From Aotearoamyces nothofagi (taxonomy: Eukaryota > Ascomycota > Leotiomycetes > Leotiales > Tympanidaceae): a DNA stretch of 64,000 nucleotides. A program made the translations under genes and the position numbers. The stretch is taken from assembly GCA_015345905.1 (NCBI GenBank), contig JADDTR010000003.1:744001-808000 (forward strand), in the 5' to 3' direction. Under the pieces are notes generated by a model that did no database searches, had not been told where the DNA came from, and saw nothing but the letters and a program-made list of their open reading frames with translations. Below are positions 34,318-46,215 of this stretch, piece by piece. Within the stretch, counting starts at the first letter, position 1, and the number at the start of each line of letters is the position of its first letter.

Positions 34318-36495
34318 ATGGTCTCCTTGACACCTATGGCGCCCATTGCACGCCCCGCCATACTGCCTCTGACACCCGCCACGATAACAAAACCTACGAG
34401 GCCCGTACTCCGACGATCGACTCTCGCTGGGAAAGTGCGTACGCGAGATGAGGCAGGATTAGATATGGATGGCGATGTAGACACGGCGCCGCCGGGTCCA
34501 AAGCGAGCGAGGACCGTGACATTTAATCCGTTAGTACAGGAGCAGATATTCACCTCTTCGCCACTAGTTATAGAAGAGAGCGACCTGGAGGATGTAAGGT
34601 TTGATGTGAGAAGGGCCTTGGAGGAACATATGAAAGGCGGAAAGGAGGAGGGATATGACGGGTTGAAGGAGGTGTTTGCTGGCAAAGGGCTGGGTAACGA
34701 TGATGGAGATAAGAGGAGGGGAGAGAGTATGAAGGCACATATACAGGCACTCACGAGCTGTGTACCATTGCTTGGAAAAGGCTGCTCGGGGCTCGTCAAG
34801 GCGATTCTAGATTGCGAGTGGATGGGCAGAGACGAAGGATTTGTGAAGGCCTATATGCATTTTCTTGGCAATCTTGCAAGTGCACAGGGATCATATGTTG
34901 GCAGTGTATTGGGCATGTTGGTGTCGAAATTTACTGGCAGTAAGTCACCCATCTTCTGTTCAAAATGGCGTGAGGCTAACGATGGTTAAGTCCGCATCAC
35001 GAGTGGACGCCTGCCCGATTGTATTACTGTCAGTCGAGAGCAACTCTTTTCGAGGGTGCATGTAGCACTCAAGTACCTCCTAATGCTCATTCCTTCGGCT
35101 TCTGGTACTCTGGCACCGATACTGTGTTCGAAGTATCCCTTTTCGGATGACACCAAGAAGGTTCACATGACATACATCGATAACCTGATGCGAATCATCG
35201 AATACGCGCCTGAGCTCAAGTCGGAGATCTTTGCACTGATAACGGAGCGCCTTGTTAAGATCGACGTTCAGATGCAAGTAGACCTGGACGATATGGATGA
35301 TGAGGTGTCAGCCGCTATTGTTCAGGCAATCTCGTTGCGACCTTCTAGCAGTGGGGATGTGGATGATGATGATGACGATAGCGATGCTGATTCTGTCACA
35401 AGCGATGAGTCCCTCGACGACGATGCGAGCCGAATAAAGGAGGTTCAAGGCAATGTCGAAAAGATGGACGCAATCCTCGATGTTCTGTTCTCGGTCTATA
35501 CGCCCTACTTCAGTGACCCGCATAGCACCGCGGCTATCGGCATGTTTGATACACTCCTTTCGCACTTCCGCAACATTATCCTACCCACTTATCGCTCCCG
35601 ACATACTCAATTCCTCCTTTTCCACTTCGCACAACGCTCTGAACATCTTGTGGATTCCTTTGCTGGAGAGTGTGTAGACCTTGCTTTCAAGTCCGGCCGA
35701 CCAGCCGTATTGAAGCAGTCTGCCGCTGCATATCTCGCTTCATTCGTTTCTAGAGGCGCTCACGTCCCTTCGCATGTTGTCCAAGATGTCTTTGACTACA
35801 TCGGCTCAAACCTAGACTTCATCAGAAGCGAGAATGAAGTCTCTTGCCGTGGCCCAGATCTTCGACGCTACGGCACATTTTACGCCACGACCCAAGCACT
35901 TCTCTACATATTCTGCTTCCGCTGGCGGGATCTTGTTGTTCTACCCGATGACGCAGAATTGGACGACGATGATATCCTAGGCAGAGATCTAGAGTGGCGC
36001 TCAGGAGTCAAAGAGCTCTTGAGCCGTACCATCTACTCTAAGCTCAACCCACTCAAGATCTGTGCGCCTTCCATCGTAGAAGAGTTTGCCAAGATCGCAG
36101 CCCACCTAGGATTCATGTTTGTCTTCCCTCTCCTAGAAACCAACAAACGAGTGCGACTATCGCAGTTTGCGCTCGGCGCGAAGAGCGGCAGTGGCGGCGC
36201 ACTTCGAGAAAGCGGGTTCGCACTAGTCGGTGGTGGAAAGGCCATCGAAGAAGGAGAGGAGGAGAGCTGGCACCAGCTCGACGCGTACTTCCCATTCGAT
36301 CCATACCAGCTACCGGTCAGCAGGCGCTGGGTCGAGAGCGACTACGTGTCCTGGAAGGGCGTCCCGGGTCTCCGTCGCGACGATGTCTACGACGATAGCG
36401 ATAGCGACAGCTCAGATGGAGGCGTCGACCTCGACGACGAGGGCGATGAGGATGTCGAAGTCGATACCGCTACCGACGACGACGACGACGCTTGA
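34318..36495 (+). CDS. RRN3: RNA polymerase I initiation factor Rrn3 (TIF-IA)
   Basis: Exons 34318-34939 and 34991-36495 join to 708 residues. The HEAT-repeat Rrn3 domain shows ITSGRLPDCITVSREQLFSR, VHVALKYLLMLIPSASGTLA, HMTYIDNLMRIIEYAPELKS and later LKQSAAAYLASFVSRGAHVP. An Asp/Ser-rich acidic loop (around residues 310-340) and an acidic C-terminal tail are typical of the family. Rrn3 bridges Pol I and core factor at the rDNA promoter in the nucleolus and is controlled by TOR signalling. The start may be the ATG at 34318 or the one at 34336. Confidence 0.93.
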
Positions 36496-36920
36496 GCGTA
36501 TCTCTTGTTTCTAATTTTTTCTGGAAAATCTCTTCTGTTTGGGGAATCTTTGATGGCGTTATAGGTGGAGCGGAGCGAACTATAACATTGTGTTGCATAG
36601 CGTTTGCTTGTCGCGGGAAGGGGAATGGAAAATGGGAAATGGACATGGGAAAAGTCAGGTATAGCGTCGATGATGGATGCGTGCATTGCATTGCAGGTGT
36701 CTTGTGCCTTGTCCTACCATCTGAGCATCTATGCCATGCTGAATCATAGGATGTATATAGTACAGGCTACTACTTCTGGCTATGCTAGTTAGAATAGTGA
36801 TGAATGGATAGTCTTGGTCTATTTGATCGGTTCCAGATCGTTGCTTATAGTGATCGTACATGCAATATGTGTGATGTATGGTCTGGGCCTATTGATGTTG
36901 TTTAAATGCCCGTTTATAGT

Positions 36921-37070
36921 GATCTCTATTTACAGCAGTGTATTTTTACAGTAGTCTCTATATACAGTAGTCTCTATATACAGTAGTCGCTATATACAGT
37001 AGTCTCTATATACAGTAGTCCCTATATACAGTAGTCTCTATATACAGTAGTCTCTATATACAGTAATCGT
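36921..37070. repeat. 16-bp minisatellite (unit CTCTATATACAGTAGT)
   Basis: About seven near-identical units begin at 36956, 36972, 36988, 37004, 37020, 37036 and 37052, with one-base changes at the second unit position (CG, CC). Two more degenerate units lie to the left from 36921. The array lies downstream of RRN3 and outside any gene. Confidence 0.85.
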
Positions 37071-37202
37071 ATCGTACATGAAATATACACTCCACCACAG
37101 CAACCCATCAATATCCAATCCGTCTTCGGCATTCGTGACTTGATCTTAAGATCCTCTTCCTTTCTCTCCCTTGGCCATGCGCTCGCCATCCTCTTCTCTC
37201 CC

Positions 37203-37760
37203 TTACAAACTCTTCCCTTGAAACTCCTCATGAAACTCCTCCCTCCGCCGTTCTCTCCTCAACAATTCCTTCACCCTTCCAACAACGCCACCACCATTCT
37301 TACCCCACGCCCTCCCCACAACGCCACATGGCCAATAAGTTGGCGCAGATGGCCAAACTCGGCCATCGAAATTCGGACGCGACGTCGCCGTCCGCGCCTC
37401 GGCCACCCACAAGCCGCTTCCAATGGGCACAGGATCGCTAGCGATCTGCGTACCGAAATTGTTGCTGTCGCCAGCTCCAAGCCCGAGAAGAACGCCCTGC
37501 ACTTGGCGGACTGGAATCCGTTCCCGAATGAACGGAGGCTCCCGAAGGTGCCGCCAACGTAGTTGGTTGACGAATTTGTCTTCGTGCCGTTGCTAGCTGT
37601 GAAGGCGCAGCTATGGCAACGAAACCATTAAGACTTAAGCTGAACACTCACCGACCCTCCCACCAGCAGTTGCAAAGTTGACGTCGACTGGTAGGAGGGC
37701 AGGCTTGTCGCTGTCAGAGCTGCGTCCTGCTCTGCAAGTAGGTGCAAGACTGAGGACACA
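37203..37760 (-). other. Possible spliced coding remnant, not resolved
   Basis: On the minus strand an open frame runs to a stop at 37203 and includes GVLLGLGAGDSNNFGTQI, IGSGLWVAEARTATSRPNF and VWPSAPTYWPCGVVGRAW. It can be linked to an upstream stretch (ALTATSLPSYQSTSTLQLL) by an intron with a GTGAGT donor near 37648. No start codon or recognisable family was found. It may be the tail of a gene that was broken up with the inverted duplication at 38.1-38.9 kb, or chance open sequence. Confidence 0.25.
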
Positions 37761-38153
37761 GCTCTAGCGATCTGTCTCTGTACTTAGTAGAGACGGTCTC
37801 AAGGCTCGGCCATCGACCAGCGACGACGCGATCTCGAGACCATGTCCAGGTTGACAGAGATCACGGGTAAACAGACCTACCAGCCAATCAACGGCATTAG
37901 AGGTACGGTTGGTGGCGGTGGTCTGTTGTTGGCGTTGGCGTTGGCGTTGATGTTGTTGAATGTTTTTTGAGATTTGAATGGTGCTCCCTTGCCCTTTATG
38001 TCCCCACAATATTTTTCCAAGGAGGAGAGCACCTTTCAGATTCAGTGCTCTCTTGCCTATCAGGACTCTATCAAATCTCTCTAGGCAAGAGAGCTGTTTG
38101 GTTGCCCGTAGGCTGGCTGCCATTGCGAATCTTTGATCTTTAATCGTTGTTGA

Positions 38154-38921
38154 ACCTGGCTTCAGCTGGATACCTCCCACCTGATCTTCGTGCCTGCTCG
38201 ACAGTGTCAGCGCGCTGTCTCTGCCCAGATCGGCTAGGTACAGCCATTGGTGCCCCTCCCAAGAACGGCGCTGCCGTCTAGGTCGGTGACCATAACCATC
38301 TGGCCCCCAGTAAAGATTCCTTGGAGGCACAGCAATCATTTATATTTGATTGCCATTTAACTCCTCTCGGGAGTCTATCTTACTGACTGCCCGTAGAATT
38401 TTTACTGACGCGTCTTGGTTTCAACACGTCCCAGGTCTTTGAGAACCCCCTCTTTAACTTCTGGGGGGTCTTTGGCCTCTCCGCCCGCTTAGGGGTAGGT
38501 AGTGGACCTTTGAAGACTGAACAACCTGCTCGATATTTAATTTAAGCAAAGGCCTTTGGCCTTGGCGACAGATACTCGGTCCAATTAGTACCAGGGTGTG
38601 GTGCTGGTACAAGTTGGCCGGCGGGTGGAGTAGATGAGAATATCCGTGGAGTATATGTCTCTGTTGGCAGACGGATATTTGCAGTTTTGCAGTCGCAAAT
38701 GGTGACGGCAATTGTTGCGGTGGCGAAGCAACGGATGACGAGATTTCTAGCTGCCCTTTGCAGCTAGAAAACAATCGACTCTCCAGTCTCTCCTCCCCAA
38801 TCGAGGTCGACGGTACAAGCTCAGTCGCTGAAGCTGGAGGCTTCAGCGACAGATACTCGCTCCAATTGATACCAGGACTACATCCTGGCATCAGTTGTCC
38901 CGTTGGAGGAGTAGATAGTTG
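38154..38921 (-). pseudogene. Inverted, scrambled partial copies of the kinase N-terminal coding region
   Basis: Four blocks on the minus strand match the first exon of the kinase gene at 39888. Block A, 38154-38273, is identical over 120 bp to 39940-40059. Block B, 38387-38490, matches about 40975-41078 with roughly four differences, all transitions. Block C, about 38550-38733, matches about 40702-40870, with a short insertion that shifts the frame. Block D, about 38808-38921, matches about 40796-40906 and is more diverged. C and D duplicate overlapping parent sequence, and both are followed by a related word (AACCTGCTCGATATTT at about 38523 and 38939). Read on the minus strand the order is D, C, B, A, which differs from the parent order A, C/D, B. 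No intact gene is formed. Confidence 0.8.
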
Positions 38922-39887
38922 ATCTTTGAAGACGGAATAACCTGCTCGATATTTCATGAAGCCCTCAGGCAGTAGTGATAAAGATAGGACGTGATATTCG
39001 CACCAGTTGGTATGTAAGGAAAGTAGAAGAGAATAGCCATAGTGATATGACTCTATTTGCGGACGGGAATTGATAGGGCGAAGTATGAGGGAAATGTCCA
39101 CTTGAACCAGCAAGTGGTGATAAAGTATGGCTGAACTTCAATGATCAAATTCTTCTTCAATGAGATGAAAGTCCCCAAACACAGCCAAAACGAGCGTGTT
39201 TAGAGCGAGCGCGAAGTCAAGAGAGCCTCCTTGAAGCCATAATATGATAATGACGACTGAACCCCTTTTCTTCTTTCACAGCTTCCATCTTCATGCATTG
39301 TTTGATTGGCCAGTAGGCGCGGCCGCTTTGTGTGGCGCTAGAGGGGGCTACCAACTAGCGTGCTCGGCTAATTCTGGACGCAACATGATGCCGAAGATGA
39401 TCCAGTACATTTCTCGAGTTGGTCCTCTATCCACATCCCGTGATCATGGACGTCCAGCAACATCATTAAATCCTTAACAGAGTAGCTGGGATTGATGGTC
39501 TGATTGCGTAGTCTCATATGTACCGCAAGAATGGATTATTGAAATTGCGTTGTGGTGGAGTTGTGGCCAGTTGAAGTTTGAAAAGGGGTGCGCTTCGCAT
39601 GAGCAGGACCATCAACAACCTCATAGCTGGGAACCGGACTAGTGCACACCGAGCCCACGCAAACTCGCAGGAAATTATTCGACTTCTCACTCTGTAAGTC
39701 ACCATGAACATCTACTTCCGTTAGTTATGTGAACTTCAATCACCTCAACCACCCCGACCCTCTTCAACTCCCTGCACTTGACGAGAATATCACGTACCAT
39801 TCTTTTCATCCTCTTCACCTCTTCTTTCCCTCTTGATACTCTTCATCCCCTTCTTTCTAAACGCTCCATCTCACCCCATTTGGAAAG

Positions 39888-42800
39888 ATGGACCCCTTCA
39901 ATGATGGCTTTGGTGGCCATGGTCACCCTCCTAGGCGGCCAGCGCCGTTCTTGGGAGGGGCACCAATGGCTGTACCTAGCCGATCTGGGCAGAGACAGCG
40001 CGCTGACACTGTCGAGCAGGCACGAAGATCAGGTGGGAGGTATCCAGCTGAAGCCAGGTCCAGTGGTCAAGCTGGTAGAGCTGAGACCGAGCCTTTTCCA
40101 GAGTACGACTCGCCAACTCCCCGATCACAGAATCCCGCTGTTGGGTCTCCTTTCTGTGGTAGGCCTCACAACCAAGCTTCTTCAAGCTCTCAGTTCGACG
40201 ACAGCTATCGTGTCGATTACCCACGTCCGCATATTTCGTCTCCTCTAGCTAGGTCACATGAGCCAAACTGCGACAACTACGCCTATCCTCCTGTAGCAGT
40301 CACTCCTGCAACAACCACTTCTGCAGTCACTACTTCTGCAGCAGCCACTCCTCCAGTAACCACTCCTGGTAAAGAGCCTGACGGGGGCTATCGTATCAAC
40401 TTTTCAGGTCCGTATCACGCGTCTCCTCTCACAGACGACTACACCCATTCTCCTGCCGCAGCCAGCCCTGGCAACGAGTTTGACGGTGATTATCGTTTCA
40501 ACTTCCCAGGATCATATCAATCGTCTCCTCTCGCTCGTCCCCGTGACCCAGCCGGTCATTCTCACGGCCACACTACAGCAGTAACTCCCAGCAACGCTTC
40601 TGAGCCCTTTCTTCGTGCCAACCAACTTGGAATCTCGTACCAAGGCACCGGAAGCCCGTATCCAACAAGATTTCCTGCAAGAGAGCCAGAAAACCCCTCA
40701 CCCGTTGCTTCGCCACCGCAACAATTGCCGTCGCCATTTGCGACTGCAAATATCCGTCTGCCAAAGGAGACATATACTCCACGGATATTCTCATCTACTC
40801 CACCCACCGGCCAACTTGTACCAGCACCACACCCTGGTACTAATTGGACCGAGTATCTGTCACCAAAGCCGGAGGCATCAGCGACCGGGCTTGTACCGCC
40901 GACCCCGAAAGGGTACAGGTACTCGCCATTTATTGAGGAAGCAGCGGAGCGGAAGAAGGATCCTGTCGCAGAGAAGCAGGCGGAGAGGCCGAAGACCCTC
41001 CAGAAGTTAAAGAGGGGGTTTTCAAAGACCTGGGACGTGTTGAAGCCAAGACGCGTCAGTAAAAATTCTACGGGCAGCCGAAAGGACAGTCTTCCGACAG
41101 GCGATATTGACAGAAAAGCCAGCGAGGGAGAAGTCAACAAGAGCAACCTTCCATCTGTAGAGAGCGAGCTTCTGAGTACCGAAGCAAATAGCGACGACGG
41201 CTCTAATTACAGTGGTGGCTCCGATCTTGCAGACGATATTGACAATCACCTCGAGTTTCCGCATAACAACAGAAATCGATTGAACGCTCAAGCGTGGGCT
41301 GAGTCGTACACAAAAGATCTGGGAGACTTTGAACAATCTCAGGCTGAAGCTGCACATCCATCAGGATACTTTGAGATTCAGGCTGCGGATCGATCTGAAC
41401 AAGCTGAGGTCAAGAGTGTTTGTCAACCAGAACAGGATCAAGGTTCTCATCAGTTGCAGCAGGCTCCGATCGAAGGTGCTTGTCAACCAGGACAGGCTCA
41501 GAGTGTTTATCAATCTCAGCAGGCTCCGATCGAAGGTGCTTGTCAACCAGGACAGGCTCAGAGTGTTTATCGATCTCAGCAAGCTAATATCGAAGGTGCT
41601 TGGCGACCAGAACAGGCTCAAGGTTCTCATCAATCAAAGCCGGTTGGCGAGTCTGATCAAACAGTTGAACAGCCGGTACTAGAGACTAAGCTTGATAGAG
41701 TGGCTGAAGATTTAAGTCAGTCAATTAACAGATCCAGCTTGAGGACAGAGACAGACCTTAAGGAGGAAGTCACAAGCAAGCAAAACAGTACGAGCGACAA
41801 CGACCTTTCCGTCGGTGTTGTAGAGCCAGCAGTGTGCACTACAACTTCCAGCTCAACAGTCGATTCTGAGATCAAAGACCCAAGGGCAAAATTGAGCAAG
41901 CCAGCGGTGTCTGTGACGTCTATTTCACCAAGGTCAGCACCAACAGTAACAGGAACCAAAGTATCTGACCTTCGAGCGAAGTTCGAGCAGAAGAACAAAG
42001 CACCTGCTGCTGTGGTTGGATCTGCGAAGAGCAGAAGTGGAAGTGCAAGTGCGGGTGTAGAAAATATTTTAAGTGAGGTGAGTAACTCTCAAGCTGCGGT
42101 TGTGGAACCAACAGCAGGCAAATTTTCTGAACTTATTGACTTCGGGCCACCCCCGGCTATTCCTGAAAAGTCTTCCAGGCGTGTCAGGGCCAGTGCCGAC
42201 AAGTGTCACCCTCATACCCCTCAAAAGTCAACGGAATCCAATTTAGGAACCCCTACTGAAGAACTAAAAGAACCCTTAAGCTTCTGCACGCCGCCAGACG
42301 CTCACCCAGAGCTTCTACCGAAGCCCCTTTCACTTCGACAGAAGAAAGACCCCGCACCTGGCCCCGTGAGCCACAGTAGCCCAACCCCAACTACTTCCAT
42401 CCCTGAGGAGTCTTTTTTAGATAATTGCCTCACAGCCACAACCCATCAAGCCGAGATGGAGACCTTACAGGTCAGGTCAGCGGAGCGCTCGTCGACCAAG
42501 GCCAAGGCTGTTGAGGATGCACGGCAAATGCAAATCAGCATTATCGAGGATGCAAAAAAGTCTGGAAAAGATCCACCCAAGTATGTCCTAATGGAGTTGA
42601 TTGGGAAGGGAAGCTTTGGTAGAGTCTATAAGGGGTATGAATCACCCAATGAACATGTTTTCACATTTAAGGCTAGGTTACTGACAATCAATTCTAGGAA
42701 AGACATGACTTCGGCCGCCATAGTTGCTGTCAAGATCATTGACATTGATGAGAGCGACACACTAAACCCTCGTCTCGCAGACACATATTCAGAGTTCATG

Positions 42801-45079
42801 AAGGAAGTAAATGCGTTGAAGATCCTGAGCGACAACAAGGCTCGAAATATCAACCATGTTATTGAGGCGCTCCCAGTTGGGAAGGCCATGTGGATGATCA
42901 CTGAATACTGTGGAGGTGGCAGCATTGCTACGCTAGTGAGTCTCATATTCTCTTATAAGAAGCCTCAAGCTGATACTTATTTTCAATAGATGAAACCAAC
43001 GCCTAAGGGTCTGAAGGAGAGATGGATCATACCAATTCTTCGAGAAGTCGCAGAGGCAGTGAAATGGGTTCACCAAGCTGGTATCATCCATAGGGATTTG
43101 AAGTGTAAGTGTTCCATCCCCCTCAGACCACACCCTGTTGTTACTTATTAACTGGTTTAGGTGCAAACGTGCTTATTACAGAAGAGGGCGGTGTACAACT
43201 ATGTGACTTTGGTGTCGCTGGTATTACTGAGACAAGCGTAGACAAGAGATCTACATTCATCGGCACCATGAACTGGATGGCACCAGAGCTCTTTGACGCA
43301 AACCCTCACTATGGTAAAGAGGTCGACATCTGGGCTTTTGGCTCAATGGCGTATGAGATGGCTAGTGGACTTCCACCGAATGCCATGTCTGGTATAAGGG
43401 TCCGCGAAGAGCTTGGTCCATACCTTAAACAACACATACCTCGTCTTGAGGGCGGGACCTACTCTGATGGCCTTCGGAACCTTGTAGCTTATTGTCTTGA
43501 AGAGCGAGTTATAGATCGGCCAGATATCGAAGCTGTACAAAAGCACCCCTATATTCACAACACGAGTGCTACCTATCCTGCTTCATCTCTCTCAGAGCTC
43601 GTAAAAGCTTTCAAGAAATGGGAAGACTCTGGTGGGAGTCGAAAATCACTTTTCATGCTTGGTGGTGCGCAAGGACTGTCGGATCTTTCCTCGGCTCCAT
43701 TGGAAGATGATGACTATTGGAACTTTTCTACCACTGCTGCCTTCGATCAAGTGGTAGCCCAAAACATAAATGTACAAGATATCATCAATGTCTACGGGTC
43801 CTCTGTTGACTTGACAAATGAATTCAACGATGCAACATCACGACCCAGCAGGCAACAACAGGCACGTGAGCGTGGCAATCGGCGAAGGCCTCCCCCAGAG
43901 ACTCTAGCACCTCTCAAGGCACCTCTAGAGAAGCTCTTTGATCCGAATACGATTTCGAACTACGAAGACAATGCTAGAACTCATTACAACCGAGACGGGT
44001 TCATGATACCAATACCAAGTTCTGATCTCCCATTGCGAGATGATTCTGCACAGAATTCAATTCGGGACACGATGATTGATCTTGGCGGTCATGATGCTGA
44101 GACTGGCCTTTCAAGCTTCCCGGACGTGGACATGGACACAATCAAAGCTGGAAGAGTAGCCCGCGATGAGGATATCGAGGACGATTATGATCTGGGCGCT
44201 ATGCACGACTTCAACAGACCTTCGTTGTCTGACCCAGCTGATAACCCAAACCGCCGTACACAAGATTGGAAGTTTCCATCAATGGCCCCTCCAGCATCTG
44301 CTGATCCAGAGCTGAGCCGTTTCCCTGGAAGTTACGAGCTCCAACGACCTTCTGTCACTCCTGGCATCGGTGGGCGACCTGCTCTTGTCCATCATCCTAC
44401 AGAGCCAATCAGTGTACCAACTCAAGGATTCGATAGTTTGGTACCTTCAGCTCCAAGCTCACCAAATCGAATGTCATTGATTGACCTCGACCTGAGCCTG
44501 CCCGAGCCATCACGACCTTCTACTGCGGGTTCCTCTAACAGCAATGAGATGAATTCTACAAATCCGTTTGACCTAGAACGCCACGCATCTATTCTTCAGG
44601 CATCTGGCCGTGAGCCTTCACTTTACATACCTGATGATTCTCTCTTAACGTCGCGTCTACCTTCTGGCAATGCTTTTCAGGACCTTGCTGATGTTTCTGA
44701 CTTTTCGGCTTCTGATGCAGAGAGTACGTATGGTCCCAGCAACGGTCATGGTACGCGCTCGCAGCACCACTCTTTTGACGACATCAGTTTCTCAGACGAC
44801 GTTGAGTCAGCCATGCCACCCCCACTCAATATTTCTGAAAGAACTCGCCCGCCCCCAAACCAGAATTATGACATGAGTCATTTCCCTGATCTCCCGTCTC
44901 CTCCATCTGTCGCAGCGCTGTCGGGTACGGCTACACATGGGGAGATGGGGGAAGAGATTCACCGACTCCTAGGCGGCTTCACGTCTCAGCTTGAGGCGTT
45001 CAGGGATGTCTACGAAGGCTTGCCGGCAGGACGTGAGAAGAAAGAGAAGGAGACACCAGAACGAGAGGATGAAGGCTGA
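39888..45079 (+). CDS. GCK-family protein kinase of Nak1/Kic1/POD-6 type with long N-terminal extension
   Basis: Exons 39888-42634, 42698-42935, 42990-43104 and 43161-45079 give 1672 residues. The kinase domain (about 896-1160) is complete: GKGSFG at 906, Lys928 in VAVK, HRD with Asp1031 in IIHRDLKCANVL, DFG Asp1049, GTMNWMAPELFD. VKWVHQAGIIHRDLK and FGSMAYEMASGLPPNA resemble Nak1/POD-6. The C-terminal third is disordered with a final helix (EEIHRLLGGFTSQLEAF). Nak1-type kinases act in the MOR/RAM network upstream of NDR kinase in polar growth. The roughly 890 residues before the kinase are not typical of the family, are Ser/Pro/Gln-rich and contain the 60-bp repeat at 41401-41640. The first intron (63 nt) is stop-free and in frame; I splice it because it interrupts the conserved VYKG...VAVK spacing. 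Confidence 0.88.
41401..41640 (+). repeat. 60-bp tandem repeat inside the kinase gene (20-residue protein unit)
   Basis: Four units start at 41401, 41461, 41521 and 41581. The second and third differ at one base in 60, the outer two are more diverged. The encoded unit is of the form QAPIEGACQPGQAQSVYQSQ. The frame is kept in all units, so copy number can vary without breaking the gene. Confidence 0.9.
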
Positions 45080-46215
45080 ATGATCTGGCTATTCACGATG
45101 ACTGATACGAGTTTCTGTTTTTCTGTTTTCATAAATGCATAAGGATTACAGCACTTTTGCTTTGACGCGCTCTCAAATGTACAATGGCGGTAGGCATGGC
45201 AGTGTTTGCTTTTACAAACTACAGGAAGTAGCTCGCAAACAATAGGAATTTATTTGCACACATGCTTTGTTACTCTTCTCGTGAATCTTTCCAAAGAGTG
45301 ACAAATCGCAGACGAGTGTTTGCTACTCAAGTGATTTGTTTTCTATGCTCATTCTTCGCCGCTGATAGGTAGGCACTATCTACTCAAATTGTACGAAGTA
45401 TCTGAAGTTATGCCTGCTAAAAAAACTAGTTTAGTATTTTCTAATGTAATAACTTCAAATTTTGGTTCGAGGAAAGATATTTATAATTAATTTCAATATA
45501 TGAAAACTTCAACAAAAATAATATCAGCGAGGACAAGCAGACAACAAGTCTTATACCCTGAAGTCTTAAAGACTAAAAGCTCCTAATGTCATCTAAGAAC
45601 TTATTCCCGGCAGAATTAGAAACGTTCCGTTTGCAATCTCTAAAACATCGAACTACAAACAAAAGCTGTGCCCATTATCCTCGGTACTCTCCTCTCAGAA
45701 CCGTTGGTATGCAAGCACATAGTGAATGATACCTTCAGTTACATTGGTATAGGGGAATTAGATGACTCAAGGGAATATATCTGGAATTGGCTCCAGAGTG
45801 TACATCAAATCCGTTGAGCGCTATACTATTCTATGCATACCCCCTATTTGCTATTAACAACCCGAACTAAAGCGCTGGACGTGAAGAGGTGTCGCGGCTA
45901 TGTGTAACTACAATATCGATTCACTGTAAAAGTTGCAACTTTCAGTGACTGTTGTAACAGTGATTACATCTAGTGAATCTAAAGCTTGAGTGGATATATA
46001 CTCCTACCACGTCATGGCCAGATTTCTTCTCGAAACATCACCATACAATATCAAATATATTTAACTCTCAGTTTTTAAATAACGTAAGACAAAATCTTGA
46101 AAACATAGAGCATCCATCAAGAACAGGCCTGCTACCTAGAAGATTCATACATTTTCTCTCCTTCACCTCGTCCCAACAGACTTCAGCCACGACTGCAAGG
46201 AGACCAACCAGAGCC
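45080..46215. other. AT-rich intergenic region
   Basis: This 1.1 kb lies between the kinase and the Cys-rich orphan on the same strand. It is AT-rich, most strongly at about 45415-45520. A frame open from 45973 runs into the orphan start but its first part has no protein-like character. No repeats or RNA genes are seen. Confidence 0.5.

Noticed and set aside
38154-39113. Reading the minus-strand frames at 37.8-39.1 kb as intact new genes
   Set aside because: Their recognisable parts are fragments of the neighbouring kinase exon, often in another frame and in scrambled order.
40615-41010. Second frame within the kinase first exon
   Set aside because: It is a shadow of the kinase frame; the in-frame kinase N-terminus spans the whole exon without stops.
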